Below are positions 39,161 to 48,487 of a stretch of 64,000 bases of DNA, piece by piece (the first letter of the stretch is position 1; every line of letters starts with the position of its first letter). The notes beneath the pieces were generated by a model. It made no database searches, had not been told where the DNA came from, and was given only the letters and a program-made list of their open reading frames with translations. The DNA comes from Pluralibacter sp. (GTDB lineage Bacteria > Pseudomonadota > Gammaproteobacteria > Enterobacterales > Enterobacteriaceae), in NCBI RefSeq assembly GCF_019237635.1, contig NZ_JAFAGS010000081.1:56889-120888 (forward strand), in the 5' to 3' direction. Position numbers and translations under genes: made by a program.

Positions 39161-40416
39161 CACTGGTCTCCTGCGCATTCGGCTATCTGACGGGCAGCGT
39201 GCAGGGCGGTGACGACACTGACGCCGCCGCCGCATCCCTGTGTTATTGGGTCATAGCCGCCGAGTACCGCGCCGATGGCGAACAGGTTATCGAAGCGTTG
39301 CCCCTTCCTCTGGGCGCGCAGCGTGTCGTCGGTGATGACCCCAAACTGTTGCCAGGGCTGAGGGGAGAAAAAGTCGGTCTTGTACCAGGTGTCGCGCGAG
39401 GTGGACTGCATCACATCAAGGCCGAGCACCGGCTCCTGAATACCGTCGCGGCTGGCAACCAGTCCGTTGCTGAAGAAGCTGCCGCTGGCCAGCACCGCAA
39501 AGCGCGTGCGCAGCGGAATATCCCCGTGGTTGCGGGTGCGGATGGCGCGGATATGGCCCTCCTCCTCGTCGACCTGCACGACCTCGTCGCCCGCAAACCA
39601 GGCGCCGCCCATTTTCACAAACTGCCGTTGCAGCTGATTATGCAGACGCATTCCCGGCACCGAAGGCGGCAGGGTCGGCAGCAAAAAGAGCGGGCAGGGG
39701 AGCTGCGCGTTCAGCCAGTGCCAGAGCCTGTCGCTTTGCAGGCCGAAGCAGGCGGGAAGCAACAGCATATCGTAGCGTTCAGCGACAGGGCGAAGCGCGG
39801 CGAGCAGGGCGGGCCACTGAGCCTCATCATCCAGGAAACGGGCGATGGTGACGGCGCGAAATTCGGACGGGTTATCGCGCAGAACGTCGAGCTGCGGGAG
39901 GGCCAGATCTTCCGCTTGTGCGTCGCAGCCGTTCTGGTTGAGCGAGGCGGCCGCCAGATGAGGCTGAAAATCCGGGAATCCACTGATGCCGATAACGCCC
40001 ACGCGTGGCGCCAGTTGCTCGGCGATCGGCACTTCCTGCGGGCTTAGCCAGGCCAGACGCTGCGTTCCCAGCGGCGTCAGACGTGAATGCGGCGCCTCCA
40101 CGACCCCTTTCATGTCGGCGCCGCACTGGCGTAGCAGCTGTTCCGCATCGCGGGCATAGCGCAGCACCTGTTCCGCCCCAAGCCGGGAATAAGGGTGCAG
40201 CGGCGCCTGCCGGGGCAGCTCAGCCAGACCCTGGATAACATCGCTCACCTGGCGGCCGTCGGGCAGATGGCTTAGCAGGTCCAGCGAGCCGGAAGAGAAG
40301 TGCAGCGCGCTCTGCCCGCGGCTGATTATCGCGCAGCGCTGTCCGTGTTGTTGTAACGCCAGCCCGCACATCAGGCCCGCAAGCCCGCCGCCGATGATGA
40401 CCGTATCAAAGTTCAT
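39160..40416 (-). CDS. glpB: Anaerobic glycerol-3-phosphate dehydrogenase subunit B
   Basis: A flavin-binding subunit of the GlpABC complex. The protein is 418 residues (419 in E. coli). The N-terminal dinucleotide-binding motif is [16 protein letters not shown]. Family motifs [31 protein letters not shown] and [14 protein letters not shown] follow, and near the C-terminus is [19 protein letters not shown]. Parts of residues 60-150 differ strongly from E. coli GlpB. It overlaps glpA by 11 bases and glpC by one. Confidence 0.95.
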   Translation of the reverse strand: MNFDTVIIGGGLAGLMCGLALQQHGQRCAIISRGQSALHFSSGSLDLLSHLPDGRQVSDVIQGLAELPRQAPLHPYSRLGAEQVLRYARDAEQLLRQCGADMKGVVEAPHSRLTPLGTQRLAWLSPQEVPIAEQLAPRVGVIGISGFPDFQPHLAAASLNQNGCDAQAEDLALPQLDVLRDNPSEFRAVTIARFLDDEAQWPALLAALRPVAERYDMLLLPACFGLQSDRLWHWLNAQLPCPLFLLPTLPPSVPGMRLHNQLQRQFVKMGGAWFAGDEVVQVDEEEGHIRAIRTRNHGDIPLRTRFAVLASGSFFSNGLVASRDGIQEPVLGLDVMQSTSRDTWYKTDFFSPQPWQQFGVITDDTLRAQRKGQRFDNLFAIGAVLGGYDPITQGCGGGVSVVTALHAARQIAECAGDQ

Positions 40417-42034
40417 GAGGATACTCCTTTTCTAATCCGCATAACCCCTGCCATACCCAGCGGGTAAATTCGCTTTCGCGCAGCGCATCTCCCCACGCGA
40501 TCGGCTGGACGCCTTTCCAGCGTTCGTTAAGAAATTCCGAGAGTTGATTCAGAGACTGCGCTGGCGTGGTGACCTGGTAGCGGTTGAGCAGGGCCGCGGC
40601 GCGACAGGCGCACAGTTCCCCCTGGCAGGTGCCCATACCAACGCGGGTTCTGCGCCGCAGGTCGAGCAGGTTCTTCACCGCCAGGTTTTCTACAGCATAC
40701 TGCACCTCGCCTGCCGTGACGGCTTCACATTCGCAAACCAGACTGCGGTGCAGACGGGTATCGCCAAGCCAGGCGGGTGTTCTGTCGCCGTGGCGATAGA
40801 CTGCGGACCCCCGCAGCGGTGCCGGTAACGAGATAACCTTATGCAGCGTTTTTTCCGCTGGCTCCCGTGAGCCCGGCAGTGGCGTCTCGGCTGTCGAGCA
40901 GACCGCGGTATGGTTAAGTTTGCGGCAGACCGCATCGGTGGCCCACTCCGCCATCAGGCGGTAGGTCATCAGCTTGCCGCCGGTAATCGTAATAAAGCCT
41001 TCCAGACCGTCGCGTTCGGCGTGATCAAGCAGCACAATTCCACGGCTGACGTTGCGCCCGCTGGGGTCATCATCGCTGGCGACCAGCGGGCGAACGCCGC
41101 AGTAGGCGCGTAAAATTCGGGTCTGCGCCATGATGGGCGACAGCTTCTCTCCTTCGCGCAGCAGGGTGTCAACTTCCGCCGCTGTTACCCGGTTATCATC
41201 GATATCACGATAATCAATATGAGTAGAGGTGGTGCCGATGAGGGAGATGGTGTCGCCGGGCACCAGAATGTCGGCATCTGCCGGTTTGCGGCAGCGGTTG
41301 ATAACGTGCCGGTTGATGCGGTGATCGAAAATCAGCAGCGATCCTTTTGCCGGGAACATGCGGATGCGCAGATCGGCATATTCCGCGATGCGCTGGCCCC
41401 AGATACCGCCCGCATTCACCACCACCTGGGCATAGAGGTCTTTCGATTCGCCGTGCGTGCTGTCGAAAACCGTCACGCCGATGATACGGTCATTCTGACG
41501 GATAAGGCCGGTGACTTCGCAGCCGGTGAGGATCGTGGCGCCATGTTCGCGGGCATCCAGCATGTTGGCGGCCGTCAGGCGAAACGGGTCAACGGTACCG
41601 TCCGGCACCCTGACTGCGCCAAGCAGCGTTGGGTTGACGGACGGTTCAAGACGCAGCGCCTCCTGCGCCGTTAGCGGTTCCGCGCTGATGCCCGCGTTCC
41701 GGCAGGCGTCAATGAACTGGCTTTGCCAGGTCATGCAGTCTTCCGGCAGGGTGATAAAAAGACCGTCGGTGGGTTCGATACAGTGGCGGGCGATGCGCTT
41801 GAGGATCTGGTTTTCCGAGATGCATTCCCGGGCGGATTCGCCATCGGTCACGGCATACCGCGCGCCGCTGTGCAGCAGGCCGTGGTTGCGCCCGGTCGCG
41901 CCGGTGGCAATATCATCACGTTCAACAAGAATGACGTTGAGCCCCCGCAGCGCGCAATCACGGGCGATGCCCGCGCCTGTTGCGCCGCCGCCGATAATAA
42001 TGACATCGCTTTCCTGTTTCTGGCTGAAGGTCAT
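40406..42034 (-). CDS. glpA: Anaerobic glycerol-3-phosphate dehydrogenase subunit A
   Basis: The catalytic FAD subunit that oxidises sn-glycerol-3-phosphate to dihydroxyacetone phosphate. The protein is 542 residues, the E. coli length. The FAD motif [17 protein letters not shown] is at about 10-26, followed by [19 protein letters not shown]. The C-terminal BFD-like iron-sulfur domain has the cysteines of [13 protein letters not shown] and [16 protein letters not shown] 42034 (MTFSQKQ) gives the family length; the ORF could extend ten codons upstream. It is divergent from glpT. Confidence 0.96.
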   Translation of the reverse strand: MTFSQKQESDVIIIGGGATGAGIARDCALRGLNVILVERDDIATGATGRNHGLLHSGARYAVTDGESARECISENQILKRIARHCIEPTDGLFITLPEDCMTWQSQFIDACRNAGISAEPLTAQEALRLEPSVNPTLLGAVRVPDGTVDPFRLTAANMLDAREHGATILTGCEVTGLIRQNDRIIGVTVFDSTHGESKDLYAQVVVNAGGIWGQRIAEYADLRIRMFPAKGSLLIFDHRINRHVINRCRKPADADILVPGDTISLIGTTSTHIDYRDIDDNRVTAAEVDTLLREGEKLSPIMAQTRILRAYCGVRPLVASDDDPSGRNVSRGIVLLDHAERDGLEGFITITGGKLMTYRLMAEWATDAVCRKLNHTAVCSTAETPLPGSREPAEKTLHKVISLPAPLRGSAVYRHGDRTPAWLGDTRLHRSLVCECEAVTAGEVQYAVENLAVKNLLDLRRRTRVGMGTCQGELCACRAAALLNRYQVTTPAQSLNQLSEFLNERWKGVQPIAWGDALRESEFTRWVWQGLCGLEKEYPHEL

Positions 42035-42306
42035 GACATTCCCTCTATTTTCGTTTTCTTCCATTTAGCCATATAAATCGCATGGATTGTTTGATTTCGA
42101 GCATATTCGCGCATAAATGGAAAATGAAACGTGATTTCGTGCGCACTATGGAACACTTTGTCATAAATCTGTAACATTCTGTGCGATGTTTCACAGTATG
42201 AGAACAACCATTTCCCTACCATCCCGCCCTAAATATGAGAACTCATAAGTTTTGTGAATGTTGTCGTTGCGACGACTGTTGATACCTGTGGCCACGGAGG
42301 CTGAAT
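42035..42306. promoter_or_regulatory. Divergent glpABC / glpTQ control region
   Basis: In E. coli this region is bound by the GlpR repressor, CRP and, for glpA, FNR and ArcA. Here repeated half-sites resembling GlpR operators are visible around 42098-42117 (TTTCGAGCATATTCGCGCAT) and 42131-42147 (GTGATTTCGTGCGCACT). A good CRP site is listed separately. A small GTCGT-TGCG-ACGAC hairpin lies at 42263-42276 in the glpT leader. Operator calls are by resemblance. Confidence 0.6.
42180..42195. promoter_or_regulatory. CRP binding site
   Basis: TGTGCGATGTTTCACA matches the CRP consensus TGTGA-N6-TCACA at nine of ten positions and is centred about 119 bases before the glpT start. Confidence 0.75.
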
Positions 42307-43674
42307 ATGTTGAGTATTTTTAAACCTGCACCCCATAAAACGCGGTTGCCGGACGCAGAGATAGACCCCCTCTATAAGCGTTTGCGCTGGCAAATTTTCC
42401 TCGGGATCTTTTTTGGCTATGCGGCCTACTATCTGGTACGTAAAAACTTTGCGCTAGCAATGCCTTACCTCGTTGAACAGGGTTTTTCCCGCGGTGATTT
42501 AGGCTTCGCGCTATCCGGGATTTCTATCGCCTACGGCTTTTCGAAATTCATCATGGGCTCGGTATCTGACCGCTCGAATCCGCGCATTTTCCTGCCAGCG
42601 GGCCTGATTATGGCGGCGGCAGTGATGCTGTTTATGGGGTTCGTTCCGTGGGCGACATCGAGCATCATGGTGATGTTTGTGCTGCTGTTCCTCTGCGGCT
42701 GGTTCCAGGGGATGGGGTGGCCGCCGTGCGGACGTACCATGGTTCACTGGTGGTCACAGAAGGAACGTGGCGGCATCGTGTCGGTGTGGAACTGCGCGCA
42801 TAACGTCGGCGGCGGTATCCCGCCGCTGCTGTTCCTGCTCGGGATGGCCTGGTTTAATGACTGGCATGCGGCGCTGTATATGCCAGCGTTTGGCGCTATT
42901 GTGGTGGCGATTTTCGCTTTCGCGCTGATGCGCGACACCCCGCAATCTTGCGGTCTGCCGCCGATTGAAGAGTACAAAAACGACTACCCGGATGATTACA
43001 ACGCGAAGCATGAAGAAGAGCTGACGGCAAAACAGATCTTCATGCAGTACGTGCTGCCCAACAAGCTGTTGTGGTACATCGCCGTGGCGAACGTCTTCGT
43101 TTATCTGCTGCGCTACGGCATTCTCGACTGGTCACCGACCTACCTTAAAGAGGTGAAGCACTTCGCGCTGGATAAATCCTCCTGGGCCTATTTTCTGTAC
43201 GAGTATGCCGGTATTCCGGGCACGCTGATTTGCGGCTGGATGTCGGACCGCGTGTTTAAGGGCAACCGCGGCGCGACCGGGGTCTTCTTTATGACCCTGG
43301 TGACCATCGCCACCATCGTTTACTGGCTCAACCCGCCGGGCAACCCGACGGTCGACATGATTTGTATGATTGTGATCGGCTTCCTTATCTACGGACCGGT
43401 GATGCTGATTGGCCTGCATGCGCTTGAGCTGGCGCCGAAGAAAGCGGCAGGGACTGCCGCCGGGTTTACCGGACTGTTCGGCTACCTCGGCGGTTCCGTC
43501 GCAGCCAGCGCCATTGTTGGCTACACCGTCGACTTCTTCGGCTGGGACGGCGGCTTTATGGTGATGATTGGCGGCAGCATTCTGGCGGTACTGCTGCTGG
43601 TGGTCGTGATGTTTGGCGAAAAACGCCACCACGCACAAGTGCTGGCAAAACGTCAGGAAGGAGAGCAGAAATGA
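42307..43674 (+). CDS. glpT: Glycerol-3-phosphate:phosphate antiporter GlpT
   Basis: A major-facilitator inner-membrane carrier that exchanges external sn-glycerol-3-phosphate for internal phosphate; it is also the fosfomycin entry route in E. coli. The protein is 455 residues (452 in E. coli) with twelve helices. Both substrate-binding arginines are in place: R45 (YYLVRKNFA) and R269 (YLLRYGIL). The signature [20 protein letters not shown] lies near 131-150. A CCACGGAGG stretch precedes ATG 42307. The stop overlaps glpQ by four bases (ATGA). Confidence 0.97.
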   Translation: MLSIFKPAPHKTRLPDAEIDPLYKRLRWQIFLGIFFGYAAYYLVRKNFALAMPYLVEQGFSRGDLGFALSGISIAYGFSKFIMGSVSDRSNPRIFLPAGLIMAAAVMLFMGFVPWATSSIMVMFVLLFLCGWFQGMGWPPCGRTMVHWWSQKERGGIVSVWNCAHNVGGGIPPLLFLLGMAWFNDWHAALYMPAFGAIVVAIFAFALMRDTPQSCGLPPIEEYKNDYPDDYNAKHEEELTAKQIFMQYVLPNKLLWYIAVANVFVYLLRYGILDWSPTYLKEVKHFALDKSSWAYFLYEYAGIPGTLICGWMSDRVFKGNRGATGVFFMTLVTIATIVYWLNPPGNPTVDMICMIVIGFLIYGPVMLIGLHALELAPKKAAGTAAGFTGLFGYLGGSVAASAIVGYTVDFFGWDGGFMVMIGGSILAVLLLVVVMFGEKRHHAQVLAKRQEGEQK

Positions 43675-44747
43675 AGAGCACATTGACCCGTATCGCCACC
43701 GGCCTGCTGCTGGCAGGCGCCCTGGCAAGCCAGGCGCTGGCGACCGATAAAATCGTCATTGCGCACCGCGGTGCCAGCGGCTATCTGCCGGAGCATACGC
43801 TACCGGCGAAGGCCATGGCCTATGCCCAGGGCGCGGACTATCTGGAGCAGGATCTGGTGATGACGAAGGATGACCAACTGGTCGTCCTGCACGATCACTA
43901 TCTTGACCGCGTCACCGACGTTGCCGAACGTTTTCCCAACCGTGCCCGTAAGGACGGGCGTTTCTACGCCATCGACTTCACGCTTGACGAAATCCGTTCG
44001 CTGAAGTTTACCGAGGGCTTTGAGATTGAAAACGGCAAAAAGGTGCAGACCTTCCCCGGACGCTTCCCGATGGGCAAATCCGATTTCCGTATTCATACCT
44101 TTGAAGAGGAGATTGAGTTTGTCCAGGGGCTGAACCACTCGACAGGGAAAAATATCGGTATCTATCCTGAGATTAAAGCGCCGTGGTTCCACCATCAGGA
44201 AGGCAAAGACATTGCCGCTAAGACGCTGGAAGTGCTGAAAAAATACGGCTACACCGGCAAAACGGATAACGTCTATTTGCAGTGCTTTGACGTCAATGAG
44301 CTTAAGCGCATCAAAAATGAACTTGAGCCGAAGATGGGTATGAACCTCAATCTGGTGCAGTTGATTGCTTACACCGACTGGAACGAAACCCAGGAGAAAC
44401 GCCCTGACGGAACATGGGTGAACTACAGCTACGACTGGATGTTTAAACCGGGCGCGATGAAGCAGATTGCCCAGTACGCCGACGGCGTGGGGCCGGACTA
44501 CCATATGCTGATCGCTGAAGGCTCGACGCCGGGTCACATCACGCTGACGAACATGGTTAAGGAAGCGCACGCCAGCAAGATGCAGGTGCATCCGTATACT
44601 GTGCGCGCTGATAAGCTGCCGGAGTACGCCAGCAATGTGGATCAGCTCTACGAGGTGCTGTATAACCAGGCTGGCGTCGACGGGCTGTTTACCGACTTCC
44701 CGGACAAAGCGGTGCAATTTCTGCAAAAAGAGGGTGAACACCGCTAA
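43671..44747 (+). CDS. glpQ: Periplasmic glycerophosphodiester phosphodiesterase GlpQ
   Basis: A secreted enzyme that splits glycerophosphodiesters into glycerol-3-phosphate, the substrate of GlpT, and an alcohol. The protein is 358 residues, as in E. coli. A Sec signal peptide covers residues 1-24 (KS start, cleavage after QALA); this part is unlike E. coli, while the mature protein is highly conserved. The GDPD catalytic region [14 protein letters not shown] with the active-site histidine follows at once, then the metal-binding [11 protein letters not shown] and [13 protein letters not shown]. It is coupled to glpT by an ATGA overlap. Confidence 0.97.
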   Translation: MKSTLTRIATGLLLAGALASQALATDKIVIAHRGASGYLPEHTLPAKAMAYAQGADYLEQDLVMTKDDQLVVLHDHYLDRVTDVAERFPNRARKDGRFYAIDFTLDEIRSLKFTEGFEIENGKKVQTFPGRFPMGKSDFRIHTFEEEIEFVQGLNHSTGKNIGIYPEIKAPWFHHQEGKDIAAKTLEVLKKYGYTGKTDNVYLQCFDVNELKRIKNELEPKMGMNLNLVQLIAYTDWNETQEKRPDGTWVNYSYDWMFKPGAMKQIAQYADGVGPDYHMLIAEGSTPGHITLTNMVKEAHASKMQVHPYTVRADKLPEYASNVDQLYEVLYNQAGVDGLFTDFPDKAVQFLQKEGEHR

Positions 44748-44765
44748 TCGTTTGTCTGATTAGCG
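44742..44765. terminator. Inverted repeat spanning both stop codons of glpQ and lysR
   Basis: CGCTAATC (44742-44749) and GATTAGCG (44758-44765) pair around 8 bases. The TAA stops of the two convergent genes lie inside the arms. There is no T-run, so termination is likely but weak. Confidence 0.45.
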
Positions 44766-45638
44766 CAACACGGTCTGGGTCAGTTGGCGCAGACATTCTT
44801 CAAGCAGCGCCAGCGGGCTGCCTTCGACCGGGGGCTCGCTGGCGATAAGCGAAATATGTCGATAAAACGCGGGCTCCAGGGCGACGGAGTGCAGCGGCTG
44901 GGCCAGCGTTTTAAGGGTTAATTCGGGCAGCAGCGCGATTCCCAGCCCCTGATGGATAAAGCTCATTGCGGTTGCAGGATGGTTGAACTCATATTTTATT
45001 ATCGGAGTAATATTCTGCTCCTCAAATAACGACATAATGCTCAGCTCATAGCGTCCTTTGCTGATAATTAACGCCTCATCAAATAAATCCTCTAATTGAA
45101 CAGACGCACGTTGTGAAAAAGGATGTTCCTCGGGGACCACAACGGTGAACTTATCTTTATAAACCGGGAAGGAGTACATCTCCGGTACCGGGAAATGCAC
45201 AAAACCGGCATCCAGCTGTTGCGAGCGTAAGTCTTCGATGATTTCCGCGCTGTTGGCTTCGTGTGGAATAATTTTGACCTGGGGATGATGGGTTTCGAAA
45301 TAGCGAACCACATAGGGCAGGATGCTGGCGCAGACGCTGGGGAAGCTCCCGACCCGCAACTGGCGCACCGGCTGGCGTTTTTCCTGCTCGGCCAGTTCTT
45401 TCACGGCGTTAACCTCATGAAGTATGGCGCGCATTCGGGCCGCAATTCGCTCCCCGGCAGGTGTCAGGCAGGCCTCTTTACGGCGTTCCCGCTGGAGAAG
45501 GGGAACGCCTAACTCCGCTTCCAGAGTGGCAATGGCCTGGCTGACGGCCGACTGGCTCATAAAGCGCCGCTTGCCTGCTTGTGTAAAACCGCCCGCATCG
45601 ACCACGGCGAGCAGGACGCTGATTTGTGTTAATGTCAT
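44760..45638 (-). CDS. LysR-family transcriptional regulator, uncharacterised
   Basis: A LysR-type regulator of 292 residues. The N-terminal winged helix-turn-helix (about 2-60) has the recognition segment SQSAVSQAIATLEAELGVPL. The rest is a standard LysR effector domain. The ATG at 45638 is the natural family start. It is divergent from a major-facilitator transporter across 168 bases, the usual layout for a LysR protein controlling its neighbour. From memory, Salmonella has a similar pair at this place and E. coli has inaA instead. The effector and the regulated substrate are unknown. Confidence 0.9.
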   Translation of the reverse strand: MTLTQISVLLAVVDAGGFTQAGKRRFMSQSAVSQAIATLEAELGVPLLQRERRKEACLTPAGERIAARMRAILHEVNAVKELAEQEKRQPVRQLRVGSFPSVCASILPYVVRYFETHHPQVKIIPHEANSAEIIEDLRSQQLDAGFVHFPVPEMYSFPVYKDKFTVVVPEEHPFSQRASVQLEDLFDEALIISKGRYELSIMSLFEEQNITPIIKYEFNHPATAMSFIHQGLGIALLPELTLKTLAQPLHSVALEPAFYRHISLIASEPPVEGSPLALLEECLRQLTQTVLR

Positions 45639-45806
45639 AAGTAATCACTAATCAATAATATTAAAATGAGTAATTTTACTAATGCTCGCGAGAAGGATAC
45701 TCTTTTTTACGAACAAAATCACAAAATAGCGCCCGCAATTATTTATATGAATGATGCATTCTTGAATTTTATAAACCTGCGCGCTGTATGAACAGGTGAC
45801 CTTTCA
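45639..45806. promoter_or_regulatory. Divergent lysR / MFS control region
   Basis: This AT-rich 168-base gap contains GTAATCACTAATCAATAA and the palindrome AGTAATTTTACT near 45670-45681, with the T-N11-A look of LysR sites, followed by GCTCGCGAGAAGG. These are candidate operators for the adjacent LysR protein. The ribosome-binding site before the transporter ATG is poor (AGGTGACC at a distance of about ten bases). Confidence 0.45.
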
Positions 45807-46997
45807 ATGAAAGAAAAATTATGGACAAAGGACTTTTGGTCAATAACGATAATCAGCTTCATTATCTTTTTTGTCTTTTACGTCCTGCTCACGCTGTTAC
45901 CCATCTACATTGCAGATAATTTACACGCTTCGGCCGATAAAGCGGGATTGCTGGTCACATTTTTCCTCATCGCCGCGATTGTCGTACGCCCTTTTGCCGG
46001 GCAGTGGGTGGGGAAATATTCGAATAAAATGATTCTGATGCTTTCTTCTCTGGCCTTTTTGGTCGTGACCGCGCTATATCCTTTATGCCACTCCATTGAA
46101 GCATTGCTGTTTGTGCGAGTGCTTCATGGTATCACCTTCGGGGTGATAACGACGGTAAAAGGGACGATTTCCGCGCGGTTGATACCGGCCTCCCGACGTG
46201 GAGAGGGCATCAGTTTTTTCTCTTTGGCAATGGGGCTGGCGATGGTTGTCGGGCCGTGGATTGGGTTGAATATGGCGCGGCATAGCGCCTTTATTCCGGC
46301 ATTCTGGCTGTGTACCGCCGTTTCCGCCCTTGGCATTGTGCTGGCATTGATAATGAAGGTACCGCCGATCATTCGCCATACTGATGGTTCAAAACCAACA
46401 TTGGGTTTCACCGCGATGTTCGATCGTGCGGCGCTCCCGTTTGCAACAGTGACGTTTTTTATGACGTTTTCCTATGCGGGCGTTTCAGCCTTCTTAGCCC
46501 TGTATGCGCGAGAATTGGGGTTGCTGGCGGCGGCGAGCAATTTTTTGCTGTGTTATGCCGTATGTCTGATGGTGTGCCGTACTTTTACGGGCAACGTCTG
46601 TGATAAAAAAGGGCCCCGATATGTGGTGTATCCTTGCCTGCTGGCCTTTACCCTCGGGCTGGTCGTGCTGGGGTACGCTCAGGGGAGCCTGATGATGATT
46701 TTATCCGGGGCGCTGATTGGGATTGGCTACGGTTCGGTGACGCCCGTTTTTCAGACGCAGATTATCAGTTCGGTGGAGCCGCATAAGATTGGCGTCGCGA
46801 ATTCGCTGTTTTTCAATGCAATGGATGCGGGACTGGCGATTGGCGCTTTTATTATGGGCCTGATGGTGGATGGGGTCGGTTACCGGGCGATTTATCTGCT
46901 GGGCGCGGTACTGGTTGTGCTTGCCGGGGCGTTATACATCGTGCAAATGAAAAAACGCGGCGCCACGACGTTGGTTTCCGCGCATGAAATTCACTAA
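45807..46997 (+). CDS. Major-facilitator-superfamily transporter, substrate unknown
   Basis: A predicted 12-helix inner-membrane carrier of 396 residues in the drug/metabolite-efflux (DHA1-like) branch of the MFS. The loop 2-3 motif A is seen as GQWVGKYSNK at 65-74. The helix-4 region LFVRVLHGITFG and helix-5 GLAMVVGPWIGLN (motif C-like) suggest export rather than import (inference). The C-terminus is a short charged tail. It is probably regulated by the divergent LysR protein. It ends three bases before the convergent yfaE stop. Codon use is slightly less GC-rich than in the adjacent nrd genes. Confidence 0.88.
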   Translation: MKEKLWTKDFWSITIISFIIFFVFYVLLTLLPIYIADNLHASADKAGLLVTFFLIAAIVVRPFAGQWVGKYSNKMILMLSSLAFLVVTALYPLCHSIEALLFVRVLHGITFGVITTVKGTISARLIPASRRGEGISFFSLAMGLAMVVGPWIGLNMARHSAFIPAFWLCTAVSALGIVLALIMKVPPIIRHTDGSKPTLGFTAMFDRAALPFATVTFFMTFSYAGVSAFLALYARELGLLAAASNFLLCYAVCLMVCRTFTGNVCDKKGPRYVVYPCLLAFTLGLVVLGYAQGSLMMILSGALIGIGYGSVTPVFQTQIISSVEPHKIGVANSLFFNAMDAGLAIGAFIMGLMVDGVGYRAIYLLGAVLVVLAGALYIVQMKKRGATTLVSAHEIH

Positions 46998-47000
46998 CGA

Positions 47001-47255
47001 TTACATTTCAATTTCGATATCGCCTTTCGCCCGACAGCAGCAGGGGAGGATCTCCCCTGGCTGGATAAACGCCAGCGGTTCGCTCAGCCAGTCGACCTGA
47101 CCAGCGACCAGACGGCAGCGGCAGGAGCCGCAGTAGCCTTCCCGGCACTGGTACTCAACCTCAACGTTATGCGACTCCAGCGCCGCCAGCAGCGACGGGT
47201 GTTCTTCCCGGCACAGCACCTGCGTGCCGGAGAGGCGAAGGGTAACACGGCTCAT
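47001..47255 (-). CDS. yfaE: 2Fe-2S ferredoxin YfaE, NrdB cofactor maintenance
   Basis: A small plant-type ferredoxin of 84 residues. In E. coli YfaE supplies electrons to rebuild the diferric-tyrosyl radical of NrdB. The cluster ligands are visible: C37, C42 and C45 (CREGYCGSC), with the last ligand in the CCC triplet at 72-74. The ATG at 47255 overlaps the nrdB stop in TGATG, so YfaE is made with the reductase it serves. Last gene of nrdAB-yfaE. Confidence 0.95.
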   Translation of the reverse strand: MSRVTLRLSGTQVLCREEHPSLLAALESHNVEVEYQCREGYCGSCRCRLVAGQVDWLSEPLAFIQPGEILPCCCRAKGDIEIEM

Positions 47256-48385
47256 CAGAGTTGGAAGTTGCTCAGATCGTCAGCATCAACTTCTGCGTCG
47301 ATCTGACCGACCAGGTAAGAACTGACTTCCACTTCCTGCGGCGCTACCTGAACGTTGTCGGAGACAAGCCAGGTGTTGATCCACGGGATCGGGTTAGAGC
47401 GTGTCTGGAACGGCAGATCGAGCCCGACGGCCTGCATACGGATGTTGGTGATGTACTCGACATACTGACACAGGATGTCTTTGTTCAGGCCGATCATCGA
47501 GCCGTCGCGGAACAGGTAATCCGCCCACTCTTTTTCCTGCTGCGCGGCCTGAACGAACAGGTCATAGCACTCTTGCTTGCACTCTTCGGCGATTTCCGCC
47601 ATCTCCGGGTCATCAGAGCCTGAACGTAGCAGGTTCAGCATGTGCTGGGTGCCGGTGAGATGCAGCGCTTCATCGCGGGCGATCAGGCGAATAATTTTGG
47701 CATTGCCTTCCATCAGCTTACGTTCGGCGAAGGCGAAGGAACAGGCGAAGCTGACGTAAAAGCGAATCGCTTCCAGTGCGTTAACGCTCATCAGGCACAG
47801 ATACAGTTTCTTTTTCAGCTCGCGCAGGTTCACGGTGATGGTTTTACCGTTGACGTTATGCGTACCTTCACCCAGCAGGTGCCAGTAGCTGGTCAGTTCG
47901 ATCAGCGTGTCGTAGTACTGTGAGATACCTTCCGCGCGTTTCTGAATCTGCTCGTTGGTCACGATGTCGTCGAACACGGTCGCCGGATCGTTAACGATAT
48001 TGCGGATGATATGGGTGTAGGAGCGAGAATGGATAGTCTCAGAGAATGCCCAGGTTTCCACCCAGGTTTCCAGCTCCGGAATCGAAATCAGCGGCAGCAG
48101 GGCGACGTTCGGGCTGCGACCCTGAATGGAATCCAGCAGCGTCTGATATTTCAGGTTGCTGATGAAAATGTGTTTTTCATGCTCCGGCAGCGCCTGGTAA
48201 TCAATGCGGTCGCGGGAAACGTCAACTTCTTCCGGGCGCCAGAAGAAGGAAAGCTGTTTCTCGATCAGCTTTTCGAAAATGTCATATTTTTGCTGATCGT
48301 AGCGCGCCACGTTGACCGGCTGGCCGAAGAACATCGGCTCAAGCAGTTGGTCATTTTTCGTCTGTGAAAAGGTGGTGTATGCCAT
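47255..48385 (-). CDS. nrdB: Class Ia ribonucleotide reductase beta subunit NrdB
   Basis: The small subunit that holds the diiron-tyrosyl radical starting deoxyribonucleotide synthesis. The protein is 376 residues, exactly the E. coli length. The radical and iron region is intact: [17 protein letters not shown] contains the glutamate, histidine and Y122 (E. coli numbering), with other ligands in [15 protein letters not shown] and [13 protein letters not shown]. The C-terminal [21 protein letters not shown] region docks on NrdA. ATG 48385 (MAYTTFSQ) is chosen over a 13-codon extension. A REP-like repeat separates it from nrdA. Confidence 0.97.
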   Translation of the reverse strand: MAYTTFSQTKNDQLLEPMFFGQPVNVARYDQQKYDIFEKLIEKQLSFFWRPEEVDVSRDRIDYQALPEHEKHIFISNLKYQTLLDSIQGRSPNVALLPLISIPELETWVETWAFSETIHSRSYTHIIRNIVNDPATVFDDIVTNEQIQKRAEGISQYYDTLIELTSYWHLLGEGTHNVNGKTITVNLRELKKKLYLCLMSVNALEAIRFYVSFACSFAFAERKLMEGNAKIIRLIARDEALHLTGTQHMLNLLRSGSDDPEMAEIAEECKQECYDLFVQAAQQEKEWADYLFRDGSMIGLNKDILCQYVEYITNIRMQAVGLDLPFQTRSNPIPWINTWLVSDNVQVAPQEVEVSSYLVGQIDAEVDADDLSNFQL

Positions 48386-48410
48386 TGAAGTGAGTCCTGT
48401 TGAGATTGTA

Positions 48411-48480
48411 TCGCCCGGCGGCACTTCGTTTGCCGGGCCTACAAAACCGTAGGCCGGGTAAGCGTAGCGCCACCCGGCAA
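48411..48480. repeat. REP/BIME-type repeat pair between nrdA and nrdB
   Basis: Two imperfect hairpins face each other: GCCCGGCGG...TTGCCGGGC (48413-48438) and GCCGGGTAAGCG...CCACCCGGC (48453-48478). They are joined by CCTAC-aaaacc-GTAGG. The GCCGGGT and CCTAC/GTAGG words match enterobacterial REP elements. The position between two genes of one operon suggests a role in mRNA stability. Confidence 0.8.
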
Positions 48481-48487
48481 AAATAAC

